DNA of 64,000 nt. Origin: Serinus canaria. Taxonomy: Eukaryota > Chordata > Aves > Passeriformes > Fringillidae. Numbering within the stretch: position 1 is the first letter of the stretch; every line of letters starts with the position of its first letter. Below, in pieces: positions 12,471-25,700 of this stretch. The position numbers and the translations under genes are program-made. The notes below the pieces were generated by a model. That model was not told the origin of the DNA. It was given only the letters and a program-made list of their open reading frames with translations, and made no database searches. The stretch lies in contig NC_066315.1 of assembly GCF_022539315.1 (NCBI RefSeq), positions 120,533,374 to 120,597,373 on the forward strand, given 5' to 3'.

Positions 12471-13545
12471 TCATTTTTACTAAAGTTAGTGCAAGGTTTT
12501 CTCTGACTCCAAAATGACCTGATTCAGACTTTACTTTCCTAATGATACCAAAGAGTTCTGGAACTCTGTAAAATATGCTTTTAAAAGAACTTCATTAGAA
12601 TGAAGAGAACTGATCTTCTCAAAGCAGTTTCTCATGTCTCATTTCTGTCATAGCACCTTAGCATGTATTTTGTTAAGCTTCATAGCTTCAGGGACATTCC
12701 ATGCTGTGATTTAAGTAGCCATTCAAGGGGACTTTTAAACTGATGTTTAGTTTCCCCTCACTTCAAGTGTTTAATTCAAACATGCTAAAAATTCTTCCAG
12801 GGGATTTTGATCAATGCCTACGTGTTGTTTCACAGAGTTCACTTTGAAGAATTTTTAAGCCCTTGCACAAGAAAAGGGTTTCTTCTAAAGAGAGCACCTT
12901 CTTAGAAGTGTAGCATATTTTATTTGCAAACACAGTGTTTACAGTAAAGTATTTTTTAAAACAGGTAACTAATAAACCTTCATTTACTGAAGAGATACCA
13001 AGAAAATTTAAAGATAAGGCAAATATAACTGGAATAATATTTTAAAAATACGTATGTTCAAGAAAATAATAATTTTTTCCAGCTACAGAAATATGTATGA
13101 TAAAATCTTAGTTTCACTACTAATAATGAAATTAGTAATGAAGCAAATCGAAGTACACCAATTTTTGGCCTTTTCAGTTTAGGTTCAGGAAACAGAAGGC
13201 TGAACTTTTTTAAAATTTGTTGGATTGTTTGTCTTCCCTAGGAGTTGCTATGTAATACAATAATATGCACTTATCATAAAGCATTTATAAACTTTATTAT
13301 GTATCATCTGGAACATTGGCTTATGTACATTGACTTACCAGTGGTTATTGACAGTGAGCACTATAATTCATGGACTCCTCTTTTGAACTTACGAGCATGC
13401 TGGTCTGAGCTCTGGCTCTGTTCTCACTAATACAGGAGTACAAAAATGGAAAGCAACAAATATTCACATTAATATATGATTTTGTAAGCCGTTCTTGTTT
13501 GAAATATAATATATATATGAGCTACATTTAAAATTTGTGGTTTAT
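12470..13545. other. Intergenic sequence, nothing recognised
   Basis: AT-rich sequence without identifiable repeats, CpG clusters or splice-flanked open frames. Confidence 0.5.
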
Positions 13546-13597
13546 TAAGAGGATCTTAAAATGCAGCATCCATAGGTTGCACTTTAAGATCCTCTTA
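13546..13597. repeat. Near-perfect inverted repeat (hairpin)
   Basis: Left arm 13546-13564 and right arm 13579-13597 are complementary at 18 of 19 positions, around a 14-base loop (agcatccataggtt). The arms are centred on AGGATCTTAA / TTAAGATCCT. No flanking duplication or transposon body is seen. The neighbouring bases hold an unrelated direct duplication, so this spot has rearranged more than once. Confidence 0.9.
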
Positions 13598-13601
13598 TAA
13601 T

Positions 13602-13655
13602 TCCTAGGAAGTACCTGTTGTTCCTTCCTAGGAATCCTAGGAAGTACCTGTTGTT
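13602..13655. repeat. Local direct duplication, 21-bp unit, period 33
   Basis: The 21 bases at 13602-13622 (starting tcctaggaagtacctg) recur exactly at 13635-13655. The 12 bases between them include another partial TTCCTAGGAA copy. Exact identity suggests a recent slippage or microhomology event. It begins five bases after the hairpin at 13546-13597. Confidence 0.9.
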
Positions 13656-13784
13656 GATATTATATTGGCAGCATGATTTGGATGTGTGTTCTGCTATTTG
13701 ACTACCTACTATGTAATCTAATATACATATGTTTCTTCCAGCACTGAAAGTGGTAAAAACCCCATGCTAAATGCTTATTAAAAA

Positions 13785-16150
13785 TTTAAAATCATAGATT
13801 CATTGAATATCGTGGGCTGGAAGGAACTCACAGGGATCATCAAGCTCATGGGCCTGCACAGGACAGCCCCTGCAATCACCCCATGTGTGATTTATCCATC
13901 AAGGAACATTGTCCAAATGCTTCTTGAACTGTCAGGCTTCGTGCTGTGAGCACTTCCCTGGGGGTCTCTTCCAGTGATTCACCCTCCAGTGAAGACCCTT
14001 TTTCTAATATTCAACCTAAACTTCCCTTGACACCACTTTATGCCATTCCTCAGAGTCCTATCACTGTATTGGTACTTGGCCCTCCTCTTCTCCTCACCAG
14101 GAATTTATACACTGCAATGAGGTCTCCCCCAAGTCTCCTCCAGGCTGAACAGACAAGTTGTTTCAGCCATACAGCCATACAGCCTCCCCTCAAGGTCCTT
14201 CACCATCCTCCTTGCCCTCCTTTGGACACTCTCTCATAGCTGAATGTCTTTCCTATATTGCAGTGCCCAAAGCTGCCCCCAGCACTCGAGGTGAGGCTGT
14301 CCCAGAGCAGATCAGCAGGACAATCCCCTCCCTTGCCCAGCTGGCCATGCTGTGCCTGATGCCCCCCAGGACAGGGCTGGCCCTCCTGGCTGCCAGGGCA
14401 CTGCTGGCTCAGATTCAACTTGTCAACAACCAGGACCACCAGATTCTCTTTCCATAGCACTGTTCTCCAGCCTCTCATTCCCCAGTCTGCACATCCATCC
14501 AGGGTTGCTGCATCCCAGATGCAGAATCCAGCACTTTCTCCTGTTGAACTTCATAAAGTTCCTGATTGCTCATCTCTCTAATTTATCAAGGTCTCTCTAC
14601 AGGGCCTTCCTGCCTTCAAGGGAATCAACAGCTCCTCCCAGTTGAGTATTCTCAGTGAAATGAATACCCCTTCCAGTCCTACATCCAGGTAATTTATGAA
14701 GATGTTGAAGAGCACAGGGCTGAGGATGGAGCCCTGCAGAACCCCACCAGTGACAGGTCAGTCTGATGCCATCCCATTCACTGTAACCCTTTGTGCCTGA
14801 CTCATGAGCCAGCTGCTCACCCATCCCATGATGTGCTTTTCCAGCTGTGGGCTGGACATTTATCCAGAAGGATCCTGTAACTGATGGTATCAAAAGCTTT
14901 ACTGAAATCTCTAAATATTACATCGACTGGCTTCTCCTGATCAGCTAAATGGGTTACCTTGGCATGAAAGGAAATGAGGTTTGGTAAGCAGGACTTTCCT
15001 CTCATGAAGCCATGCTGACTGTGATTGATGACTATGTTGTCCTTCAGGTGTTTTTCAATAACTCCCAGAATAATCTTCTCCATTTAAATCTGCTCCATTT
15101 AATCTTCTCTAATTTTACCAGGCACTGAAGTGAGACTGAAGGGCCTATAGTTTTCAGGGTCATCCTTATTACCCTTTTTGAAAACTGGAAAATGTCACCA
15201 GTTTCCACATGACTTGAAACTGTCATATTTCCAAGCAAATTCAAAAATCATTGAGAGGCCCTATGACAATATCAGCCAGTCCTTTGAGTATTCTCAGATG
15301 AATCCCATCAGGCCCCGTAGACTTACAGACATCCAGCTGGAGCAGCAGATCGTGCAAATACTCAGGGTTGACTGGGATTTTATTATTCTCACAGCTCTGA
15401 GCTATGGGATTCCAGAGTCCAGCATCAGTTTTGAGGACTGAAGGGAAAAAGCATTAAACTCTGGTTTGTCCATGTTCCTGTTTGTGAGGCAACCGTGTTC
15501 TTCAAGTAATGGACCAATGTTTTTTCTGGATTTCCTTTTGCTATTATCATATTTAATAGCTCTTTTTATTGCCCCTCAGAGTACTGGCCAGCTTCAACTC
15601 CAATTGAGTTTTGGCCACACAAGTTTTCTCTCTGCAATGGCGAAGAGCATTTCTGCATTCCTCCCATTTCCCCTGACCTTGCTTCCACTGGGCATACACG
15701 TTCTTTTTTTTTTTTCCTTCTTCCTTAGTTCCAGAAGATTCCTGCTTACCCAAGCTGGTCTTCTGCCTCGTCTCCTTGACTTTTGGATGTTCTGTGCTCA
15801 AAGTAGGTGATGCTTAAAGAGTGACCATGATTGATGGAGCCCAGCATCCGCAAAAAAAGCATTTCCAAGGGGACCTTACCAACTACTTCTCTGAGGATTT
15901 TGAAGCCTGCTCGCTTCCCATCAAAGGCTGAAATTTTGTTGGCACTTTTTCTGCTGTCAACAGAGATTTTAAACTTGACTGCATGGTCACTCTGGCCAAG
16001 ATGGCCACTAATCTCCACTTCATTCACAAGACCCTCTTGTGAACAAGTAACAACTCAAGGAGGACACCTGTCTTAGCTGGCACTCTTAGTACCTGTGCCA
16101 TGAGAAGTTATCATCCAGGTGCTAAAGGCGTTTTCCTCTTTAAGGAATCA
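13785..16150 (-). mobile_element. CR1 LINE, 5'-truncated, with decayed ORF2 reverse transcriptase
   Basis: Read on the minus strand, this is about 2.4 kb of a CR1 element. The 3' end is at 13785 (ATTCTATG-like terminal repeat) and the 5' truncation is near 16150. The reverse-transcriptase region is still readable in pieces. The frame at 14817-15083 has QHGFMRGKSC, then DVIFRDFSKAFDT, which is the template-contacting and first catalytic Asp block of CR1 RT. The SPVLFNIFINYLD block follows near 14700-14760. Upstream, the pre-RT segment lies at 15550-16030. Stops and frameshifts break the frame throughout. The second catalytic motif, normally F-A-D-D, reads F-T-E-N near 14655, so the enzyme is dead. 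No ORF1 or 5' UTR is present. Confidence 0.9.
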
Positions 16151-16550
16151 GGCTTTCTCAGTAACCTTACCAGGCATTATCCTTTGTCAGGCATTTACTT
16201 ATTTTTTACTATTATTATTGTTTTTCTTCTCAATACGATTTAACTGTAATTTGATGCTGGAACTAACCAGGTTTGTGTCTCCAAAGGTTCACTGAAGGAA
16301 AATGCATCAGCCAGGCACTCTAGATTGCAGCACTGGAGTCACACAATGAGTGGAGTAGCCAGGACCACTAGAGAGAGCTCTTGTAACAAAACACTGCTCC
16401 CCCATGAAGATCACTGCAATCAGTCCAGGCACTTAATCAAGTTCCAGGGAGACCTTGCCACTCACCTGCAGCTAGATCCCAAGCTATATATAGTTTTATA
16501 CAAGGCTTAATCCTGAACTGGCATAAAGCAGACGAATAGATTATAGATCC
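16150..16550. other. Spacer between two LINE copies
   Basis: Non-coding sequence between the antisense CR1 and the older plus-strand LINE relic. It may include weakly preserved parts of either one. No other feature is seen. Confidence 0.4.
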
Positions 16551-17100
16551 ATGACCTATTAGCAGTCTGGATTTATGAAGTGAAAACTGTGCAGTACAAA
16601 TGTTGATTATTTTTTGTGGAACAGTTACAAAAGAAATTGAGAAAGGAAAGAGGATATCATCTGGGTTTTGGTATAGCATTCAATACAACATCTGACAAAA
16701 TCTTACTTTTCAAATGAGTTACAATTGGCTTGGATCTGAGCTCCATCACATGGACTGGAAACTGGCACTTAGAGCACAAACAAAACATGATAATAAACAA
16801 CAACATATTGAGCTACATCAGTTGACAACAGGAATGCTACAAGGCTCTATTTAAGGTGCTTTCATCTTTAAAATTCACATAAATAATCTGGAATTGAAAC
16901 ATGAGAGTGATAATGCAATTCACAGATGATGTTAAATTAGAGGTTGTTCCAGCAGCAGTCAAGTCAAGCAAATAATAGAGGGTCCTAGAAAAAATTGAAA
17001 CATGGGCCGAGAATAGCAGAATGAGAGTCAACTTGGAAAACTGAAAATACATCTGCAGAAAATTAATTCAAAACAGCCATTTCACAAGAAGGCTAAATCT
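16550..17100 (+). repeat. Ancient CR1/L3-type LINE reverse-transcriptase relic
   Basis: On the plus strand, successive blocks mirror CR1/L3 reverse transcriptase in the right order and spacing. They are an 'SGFMK' block near 16566, a degenerate 'D-I-I-W-V-L-V-x-H-S-I-Q' block at 16650-16690 in the place of DVIYLDFSKAFDT, a 'GNATRLYLRCFHL' block near 16840 in place of the G-S-V-L-G-P block, and sequence near 16920 in place of FADDTKL. Stops are frequent and identity is low, so it must be much older than the neighbouring CR1 at 13785-16150. The relic may continue weakly to about 17250. Confidence 0.5.
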
Positions 17101-20100
17101 GGAAAGCAATTATGCTGAAGTGTATTCCTGAAGTGACAGAGGATGATCAGTGAGATAATGTGTGAGTCTCCAGTGTAACAAAAAAAGAGCCAAGGGATTT
17201 GGAGCAACTAGCCCATAAAGTCTCTTCCCTACAAGGTTGAAATGATAGTATCTTGAATATTTAGTTGCTGCTAGACATTTCACTATCACAAAATGAAAAG
17301 TAGAACCTTGATTTTAAAGAAGGATGGCAATTTAGAAGTTGTGTCTAGTCTAGCAAAAGAATCTTCTTTCCTTTACAATCCAGGAAGAGGAATAATATAA
17401 GAAAGGAGACAGAAAGCACGTGACTTATAGAACAGTTAATTCCACTTATCTTAAAAACCTACCTCCTATGGGATAAAAATGCATCTCTATGACTGTAGAA
17501 CTTGAACTTTGAGACAATGAACTGCCTGACTTTGAGTACCTACTCCAGGTCCTTATATTAGGAGTATTCATGCATTTACACTACTGCACAAAACTCTAGA
17601 AGTAGTTAAGATGGAAACAGCTTCATACCAGATCTTGTTTCTAAACTACCTAGCCACCAGACACCTTATCCCTGAGACCTTGTTGGCCTCATAATTCTTG
17701 TACTACCATATGCTCAACGGCTTAGCCATAATAAGAGACTGCTACGTTTCCTTATTCCAATCAAATGGCATGTTTTTTGGATGCAGAAAATATGAATTTT
17801 AATCTGGTCAGACTGCAAAGCTGTATAAACCAGGTCTCCATTGCCAGTGCACAGTCTGCAGCAAAGGTTCTACTTTTGGCTGTGTTCTTGAATAGAAAAT
17901 GTTGACACTGTGGTACTGCCTCTGGATATCAGAAGTGCTTACAGCATAGCTAATGGAGTGACTGTCCTTCCTGGAAGCCTTGCATAGAGGTCTGGACTGG
18001 TTTCTATTTGGCTGTAGCTGTCTACCATCAACATGTGAGACACACACACACTAGAGCGAGATAAGATGTATCCCACCCAACTTTTCACCAGTGCATCTTT
18101 ACATCAAACAAGAACACGGATGGATGCCAGCACTTAATTCCTTCAGTTAAAGCAGCTTTGTGTACACACAGAAGCCTTGGCAGTCTTAGCAGCTGAGATT
18201 TGAGTAGGAGTTGATAAGTAAGATATGTTCACAGAAGGCTGCCATAGCATTGACTCTCTAGATTGTTATCATTGACATTGGTGCCCGTATTCTATATAAA
18301 TACAGTGCATTGGGTGTAAAAAAGTTATTGGATCTGGATCCAATCCAAAACCTTGACAGTTCCAGTGAATGGTGTGTTCACCCAGATTTCAGACTGGCTT
18401 TTCTGTCAAGGAATAGACTAAACTTTGTTTAATTTGAACACACAAATAAAGCCAAGCATGTGCAGCAGAGGGAAGGAAAGTGACTTGAAAACCATTATCT
18501 CTTGCAGTTTATCTGAATTGTTAAAGAAAGCTAGCAGCAGAATCTTGTAATTGCTTTCAGAAGCATCTCTGTTCTGTATTTTCATATTTCTATGAACTAA
18601 AATTTAAAATTATTCCTTATAATACTTTTGATTTCCACACAGATGCTTTGAAAATGCTACCTTCAGTACATAACCATCTGTTCTTTTCTTTAGTGATGCT
18701 TTTCTTTCCACTTCTATACAAAGATTCATTAGATTTTTTAAAATCTGTCTAGAGATACGGACCATTCCAGATTGCAAACAACTCAGGATATTGGTGGAAA
18801 GTATGAACATTTAAATTCTTTGCTTGATAATATTTGAATTGCTTGCTTTAAAATGACGGTAATAATTAAAAGTATCTTCACCATTGTTGCAGCATGTAGT
18901 TGACCACCAGACTGATGAATGGACTTCCAATTCTACCTGAACTTGGTTCTATTTAAGTAAGCTAAAAGTAAGACACAACCTGTTTTTTTAGGACAAAAGA
19001 CCCAAAATATGTAGGCTATTAACTATCAGCCTGTTTCTGGGTTAATTAAAAACTAATCAAACCCTTCACATTTCTTGAATGAGAAACCTTGGAATTAAAT
19101 CAGAGAGAAGTAAAAATTTTCAGTTTGAGAGTTCATACATTTTTGTAATTTGCAACCATGAAAGTGGACAGGGAGCATGAGGTAAGTGGTTACATCTGGA
19201 TAGCAAAACTATTTGTGAATTCTGCACATTTCTTTGCTTCTAACAGTGCCATTCCTGTACCTTTTCAAGTCATACAGAGGGTAGCCAAACCAAAAGGTCC
19301 TAGTGAGTTTTATTAGGAAATGTTTTCTCTTTATGTGCTGTTAAAAAGCTCACAACACTCCAAGTATACTTGAAGATCAGCTTTTTTATTTTTACATGAT
19401 GTTCCTCTTACTGATTACTAGACTAACTGCCAGGACTTGAGAGCTGAGTACTGGCTTAATACCTTGCATCTGATTTAGAATTTATTGTTATTAAAGATCA
19501 GAATAGAACTTTTGTTGTCTGCATTATTCTATTGAGCTCTTATGTTTCTCATGGAATACCTGACAGGAGATCCATGGTGGAACTCCTAGCCTTTCACACA
19601 CCACCATGAAATCTGAGAATGCAAAAATATTCCTGGTATATTATTATTCCTGGTAAGCTATTATTCCATAATAATTTCTGGGTAAGAAAAAACCCAACCC
19701 TCTACACTGAGTTAATTTTATGAAGAAATCTGTTTTGGAGAGGAACCCCCTTCTACACAGGCCTGGTTTTGTCAGTTTTTTAACAATTAAACATAAAAGG
19801 AATACTTATTGTTCAAAAGTTACAGGACTCAGGTAGCCCTAAATAAAAGTCACTCAGTTACTTATGTTAAACCCTAAGCTCTTTTTTTTCTGTCTTGATC
19901 TTACCATTTATATCTGGGAACAGTCAGGTTAGGTAAATCATAGTTTTTTGTTGTTTTATTTTACTTTAGCTTCCTATGATTCCAGTTCTCTGGCAGGTCA
20001 GATCAAAGCATATTTTGTTGATTGATTATGTGAGTTTAATGTCACTCTAAGAACTCATATTTAATTAAAGAACAAGATCAAAAAAGTCTTGCTTTTGATC

Positions 20101-20220
20101 AATACAAATTTGGCATATGTATGAACTCTGGACACACAAGACTAAGCCTGGAAGAGAGACTGAGATCACCATAGTGCTGGCAATCTGTTTGACATCAAAT
20201 GCCTTCCTCGAGCAAAGTCA
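17100..20220. other. Intergenic sequence, no gene recognised
   Basis: Unique-looking sequence. Short frames at 17808-18047 and 18610-18810 (minus strand) show no known domain. No CpG cluster or clear transposon is seen. Confidence 0.5.
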
Positions 20221-20221
20221 A

Positions 20222-20560
20222 ATTATAGACTCAGAAAATTGCAGAGATGTTGGGTAAAAGTAAACCAGTCCAACCCTCTGCTGAAACAGGGCTATGACCA
20301 ACATCAGACCAGAGCTACCAGGGCATTCTGGTTTTGTAAATCTCCAAGCCCTTAACCTTCCTGGGCAACCTGCTCCAGTGCTGCATTTGCCCCGTGAATG
20401 TTTTTCACTTGATGTCTAATCTGAACACCTCAGGCTGCACTTAGAGGGAAGTTTTGTTTCTTCATCTCTGTCACACCACTTTACATAGTTGTAAAAGTTG
20501 TATCACCCTGTAGCCTGAACAAAGTCAGCTCTGAGGCTCTCCTCCTGTGTCCTGTGCTCC
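20222..20560 (-). repeat. CR1 LINE 3' fragment, older subfamily
   Basis: Read in reverse, this is the CR1 3' region. The plus strand shows the antisense landmarks 'ccagtccaaccctctgctg', 'ttcctgggcaacctgctcca', 'gatgtctaatctgaacacct' and 'tgtcctgtgctcc'. The copy is short, 5'-truncated and moderately diverged. Confidence 0.8.
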
Positions 20561-22485
20561 ATTTTGCCAGTTAACACCCCAGTGATATGGGTCCATGGAT
20601 CAACTGCTGGGAAACTGTGCCTGCTGGCAGCTGGATGTTGAGGCATCATCCATCTGGTAACTTTTCTGTACATTTAAAAATGTGCTCCTTCAGGCCATAC
20701 ATCCTCAGCTTCTAGACATGATGACACATAATGTCTAAAGGCAAATTCATTACTACCCAATCTCTCCAGCTGATTAATAATCTACTATTTTTCCTGTTAG
20801 AAGGACAAGTAAAGTCAAAAGTGCACTTTCTCTTGAGGAATCAAAAAATTTTTTATTTTGTTCCTTAAGTGGTGATGACAATGAATATCTTGAAAATCTT
20901 TACCTGCTTTCATTCCTGCAGCCTTTTTCTTTCACATTGACACCTCCTTCAGCTTTATGCATGTTTTACCAGAGAAAGCCATATGTAAGTATATAGTAAT
21001 GATTATGAAATAATATTATATTTTCAGTGCTGAATAGAAGCTTTCAAATTAATTACAGTTAAAAAGACAAACAATTGAGTAGCAACTTCAACACTGTGAA
21101 AACTGAAAAAAAAGAAATTTCCCAGCTTTATGTAGAATTATATTGGGACATAGCCCATTTCTTTGCCAAAATTGTAGGCTGGAAAAGAAATGGTTATCTG
21201 TGCCACTCCTTCATGTCATTCATGTGTCATAACAGTCAAATCCTTTTATCTAGACAAGTCTGGGTTTTTGATCACCAATAGCTCTACCATTTAGATCATG
21301 GGTGGACACAGACATAGTGATAATTTTTAAAAATTGCTTGTTGTTTCCTAGTTCCTTTGTTAAATTATTGATCTTACCATTGCTCTCCTAGCCTTGAAAA
21401 GCAGAAATTTTAATACCACGGATTGAATTACAGGATAAAATCCTACATTCAGAGTTGCTCTGAGTCCTTTTATTTTGCCTTCTGAGAATGCTTTTATAAC
21501 TTTAAGCTGTATTTCTGTAATCTTCTGGAGTTAGTAAAAAGGATCTGGGAAAATGATAGTTTAGACTTTCCATATGTGTAGTCCATGTGGAGTAAGTGCT
21601 CAAGAGGCAACTCTAAATCTGACAATAAATTGAGATAAGGTCTCTTTTCTGACCCAACAACAAAAACCTCAAACTAAACCCAACTCAAAACAAGAACAAC
21701 AAAAAAGCACCAAACCACATAAACAAACAAGATTTTAGCTTTCTGGTGATAAAAGATGCAAAAAGGCAAATGTTTTGGTTGTAGCTGTTCCCTGCAACAG
21801 TCAAGAACACAACCATGATGTGATTAACTTATGCTGAACATCATCATATCATATGGTGCAATGTTCCAATCAGTTTACTGTAATTTCGACCTTATTTAAA
21901 TCAAATGCTATGTAATCAACTCAGTAATACATGACCCTTCTCCCCTGACAAAAAACACAACCACATATTTAGAAGGTGTTTTATTAGAAAAAGTTGAATA
22001 TAATCAGTACTCTGTTTCCAATTCTACTGAACTTCTACATGGGACTGGCAGAAAGACTAATAGTAAAATGTAAGATATTTAAAGATCCCACTGAAGTACT
22101 TTCAGAGATGGGTTACAGATTTTTGAGAACACTTTTCTGCACAGAGCAGCAGGATGCTTAATCCCTAAAAATTCATTGTTGATGGATCATTGAGAGTTCA
22201 TGATCAAGAATACACAGAATTTACCACAGTGAGGTGGAAAACCTTGTTAACTGCAGTCAGTGGATGGAAGTCCAAAATGGAATGACAGCAAAAATGTGAA
22301 GAAGTTATTATCAATCATATATCTTAAAATTTTTAACTGTGGGAGGTAAACTTACTTGCTCCCCTGAGAGAGACTGGAGGGGAATAATTCTAAGTGTGGA
22401 TGTGGGCAGGAGGAAAAAGAAGATGGAAAAGAAAGAAAGAAAGAAAGATGGAAAAGCAATGTGTATTTTACCTTGCCTCTGTCTT
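20560..22485. other. Intergenic sequence, no gene recognised
   Basis: AT-rich sequence with a CAAA/ACCA-rich patch near 21655-21730 and a short GAAA microsatellite at 22427-22448. No coding exon is recognised. Confidence 0.5.
22427..22448. repeat. (GAAA)n microsatellite
   Basis: About five GAAA units in a purine-rich stretch. It may vary in length between individuals. Confidence 0.85.
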
Positions 22486-22720
22486 TCATGGAATCATAGA
22501 GACTAACTCCAGGATGGACCCTTTGATTATATAATGCAACCTCATGTAGATTACAAATCACAGTCAACTCTAGTCATCCTGTACTTTCCTGTAATTTGCA
22601 TTTCTGTAAAACTTGTCTTTTAAACCAGTATTTGAAGACATCAAAAGCTGCACAATTCTTCATTTTCTTTGCTTGTTCATTGTAACTTTTTAAGAAAGGG
22701 CTTTATTATTGATTGACTAT
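22485..22720 (-). repeat. Old CR1-like LINE 3' fragment
   Basis: The plus strand starts with 'atggaatcatagagacta', the antisense form of a CR1 3' tail. It continues 'ccaggatggacccttt', 'aatgcaacctcatgtagatt' and 'aaaacttgtcttttaaacca', which follow the layout of an older CR1 subfamily. Divergence is high and the 5' border is uncertain. Confidence 0.55.
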
Positions 22721-25700
22721 CTCTTACAAAAGCGCTTTCACTACCTTATGCTGATAGAGCTATCCTGTCAGATTGGCAGGAAAAAGGTGGCTAAGACCTA
22801 CTACACATCACTTTTTCCTACAATTTTAGTGTTTTAAAAGTATAGTCAAAGAACTTTCTTCTGTCTCCTTCTACCCTAGAAAAGATTCAGCTCCAGATTC
22901 TCTCTGCTACAGCCTTGGGGTGGAAGTCCAAGTCATTTGTTATGTTGTCTGAGTATGACTGTCTGTGTCTAGTTAGCTACTACAGAAGCTGTCAGCAAAT
23001 TCTGCATAGGGAAGGAAGCAAGAAAGAAAAAAAATCTGTAAAACAAGTGTGGAAGTATTTGTGAAGAACAAGCATCATATATGATATAAAATAGATCCTA
23101 AGAAAAACAGCCATCTAAACTGTAGCAGGAATCTTTTAATTTGAGGTCAGCCAGAAATGTTGGGGAAATGGAGAAAGAATGAAGTCAGGGTAAGGTTCCC
23201 AACTCAGTACTGCTCTTCTTGGTGCACAGGATAATCACAGAAAACCTTGTGCAAAGAAGGCACCCTTTTTATTTGTAAACGACATGATTATTAAAATTCT
23301 GGTCACAATTAATTTGAGTAGCATAGCACATATAAATAACAGTGCTTTGTAATAATTACTGGTAACATCCTTACACAAATGCATTTATCCCTGCTCTTAT
23401 GCAGGAACGGGAGATTAAAGGGAATGCAGATGAAGCTTCAGAGAGTTTCTACTGCAGTTACATTGAGTTTCTCTTAGCAGCACCCATTTAGCTATGAAAA
23501 ACTCCTAATTCTCCTGGTTGTTAGCATGAATTTAAGTCTTGATAATGCAAGAGAAATCTCATCTTGCATCACTGTACTCTTTCAGAATTTTGTAGGAAGT
23601 AGTCATTAAGAAGTAACAGAACTTGGGAATTAGGTTTAAGACCCTCTGAAATAAAGATTTATAGTCTGATCCTTTGAGAGGTGGCTAAAAGTATTATAGG
23701 CATAACTAGATCTGGCCAGTTTCCTTTACACACTTTTTCTGTCTTCTCACTGGAATAATTATCAGAAAAAAAACCAAAATCTGGATATCTTGTGTCAGAA
23801 AAGACATATTGGAAGGGAATTCTCATCCTCTCATCTTCATTATTTCTGCCTTATGGTTATATGATTTGTGTACTTCTTGCTACTCAGAGGACAGGTTGTA
23901 CACATCTTTAAAACCATGCTTACATACAGAAAGCTGCTTAAGCTACCAGATGATTATCAGTAGTTTTCTGACACTATTGCTTCATTTTAAGTTCTTTTAA
24001 GCTTTTTTTTCAACACATTGTCAAAATTTCTAAGGCATAAACATAAATTTATATAAAGTTCTTGGTAGAAGTCTTCAGAAAAGCTACAGACTTGACTGAA
24101 AAGTTTTTTCCCCCTGCTTTATTTGGCTAGAAGGGAAGGTATGTGTAGTTTTATGTCAGTCATTTTCACTCAACAGTGAATTTTGGTACCTGTAAATTGT
24201 GTTTGCAGCTAATGGTTTATCCAGAAACTTCCATGAATAAATAGGGAGAGTTAGAAAAGCAACCTGCACATTGAATGCATCTAATAAGGATTCTGCAAGT
24301 AGTTAAAACATCCCTTACTATAAACATGAAAAAGACCAATGAAAGCCTTAATGTAAAGTTAATGTAAACTATTGATTAAGAAAAAAAACCCAGATCTGTT
24401 TCATAATTATCTCTCTCTCTTTTTTTTTTCCTTTCTGCTACAGAAATTTCTCACAAAAACACAGCTTCTAAAACAATCCCTTGTGGAACGTGGTTTACAA
24501 GAGATCCACACTAATCCCATCTACTTTTGGAAAGAGGGAATCTTCTCTGCACTGTATTTCTATTGCTACAAAATACAACACTCAGTACAAAGCTTGATGC
24601 TGAAATGAGCAGCCCTTAGCCAATGCAAAGAATTCTATTTCTGCCTGTTTTTGACTTTCCATGACAACAGCCACCCTCAACAGGAATGAACTTTCAAACA
24701 CAATAGTGAAATTAGACATTATAATAGCAGTGATCAGATTTCCAGAAGCATCATTTAAGAGCTAAGTCTGATGGCTCAGTTGCACTCTCATTTAGAAAAT
24801 CCTACTCTAATGCAAAAAGTGATGATACTTTAGAAAAAAGTGCTTTTTCAATGTGTTCAAAAACTGTCCCACAGAGTGGGAGAGGTGAAAGAAAAAAAAA
24901 ATCCTGTATTTTCACTGATAAATGTGCATGAGGATCAGATGACAGCCTGAAATATGCTTCAAATTATCGTATGCTTCTATAGCCCTGATCTTCTCTATGT
25001 GAAGTTTCTGCCACTGATTTTGCTAAATGTAAGGAGGTCAAATTATCTGATTACCTTTGCCCAGTACAGGTTTCCTCATCCATCAGCTTTTGCGTGTCTT
25101 CTGATTTTAATTTTTATGGATGCAGATAGCTAGATTTTTTTCAGCATTGCATAGAAGAGGATGATAAGTAACATTATTTCCCCACTGTCTACTGACCACT
25201 TTACTTTTTACACCTTTTTCATGGCCATGTCTGAAGGCAGTTTCTCTTTGGCACCGTTTTCAGTAATTGTTACTCAAAGTTCGGCAATTTTACTTGGCCT
25301 ACTTATTTTTTTTCTTTTCAGTTTCTCCTGTTCTCAAAGTAATCCAATTTTTCATCACCAACAACATGGCATTAGCACACACTTCTTTTTTCCTGTCAAG
25401 AGCATAAATGAATCAGTCTTGTACCAACAGCAAATTTTGGGAAAGTCTATACTGATTGTGAATTGCCCATTATACATATTTTCAGTACTTTTAGATATTT
25501 TCACTATGTATTTTCTATGCTTGATCTTTATTGTAGTCGAAACTCTAGCCTTCTCTAGTTATTCAGCAGATTAATTTCAGCTCATAATTTCCCATAAGAT
25601 ATTATATGCTATTCTCTATGCAAGCATAGTTATGCATGGACTACAGTATGTGTTTCATAAGAATACAATTTACACCAGCAAAGAAATTCCTACACTAGCT

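Noticed and set aside
13946..15810. Several open frames of 87-114 codons on the plus strand
   Set aside because: They are antisense to the CR1 element at 13785-16150 and have no independent meaning.
25161..25574. 137-codon open frame, plus strand, with hydrophobic stretches
   Set aside because: Phe/Ser/Leu/Ile-rich composition is what T-rich DNA gives by chance. I recognise no protein family, and there are no convincing splice sites or promoter.
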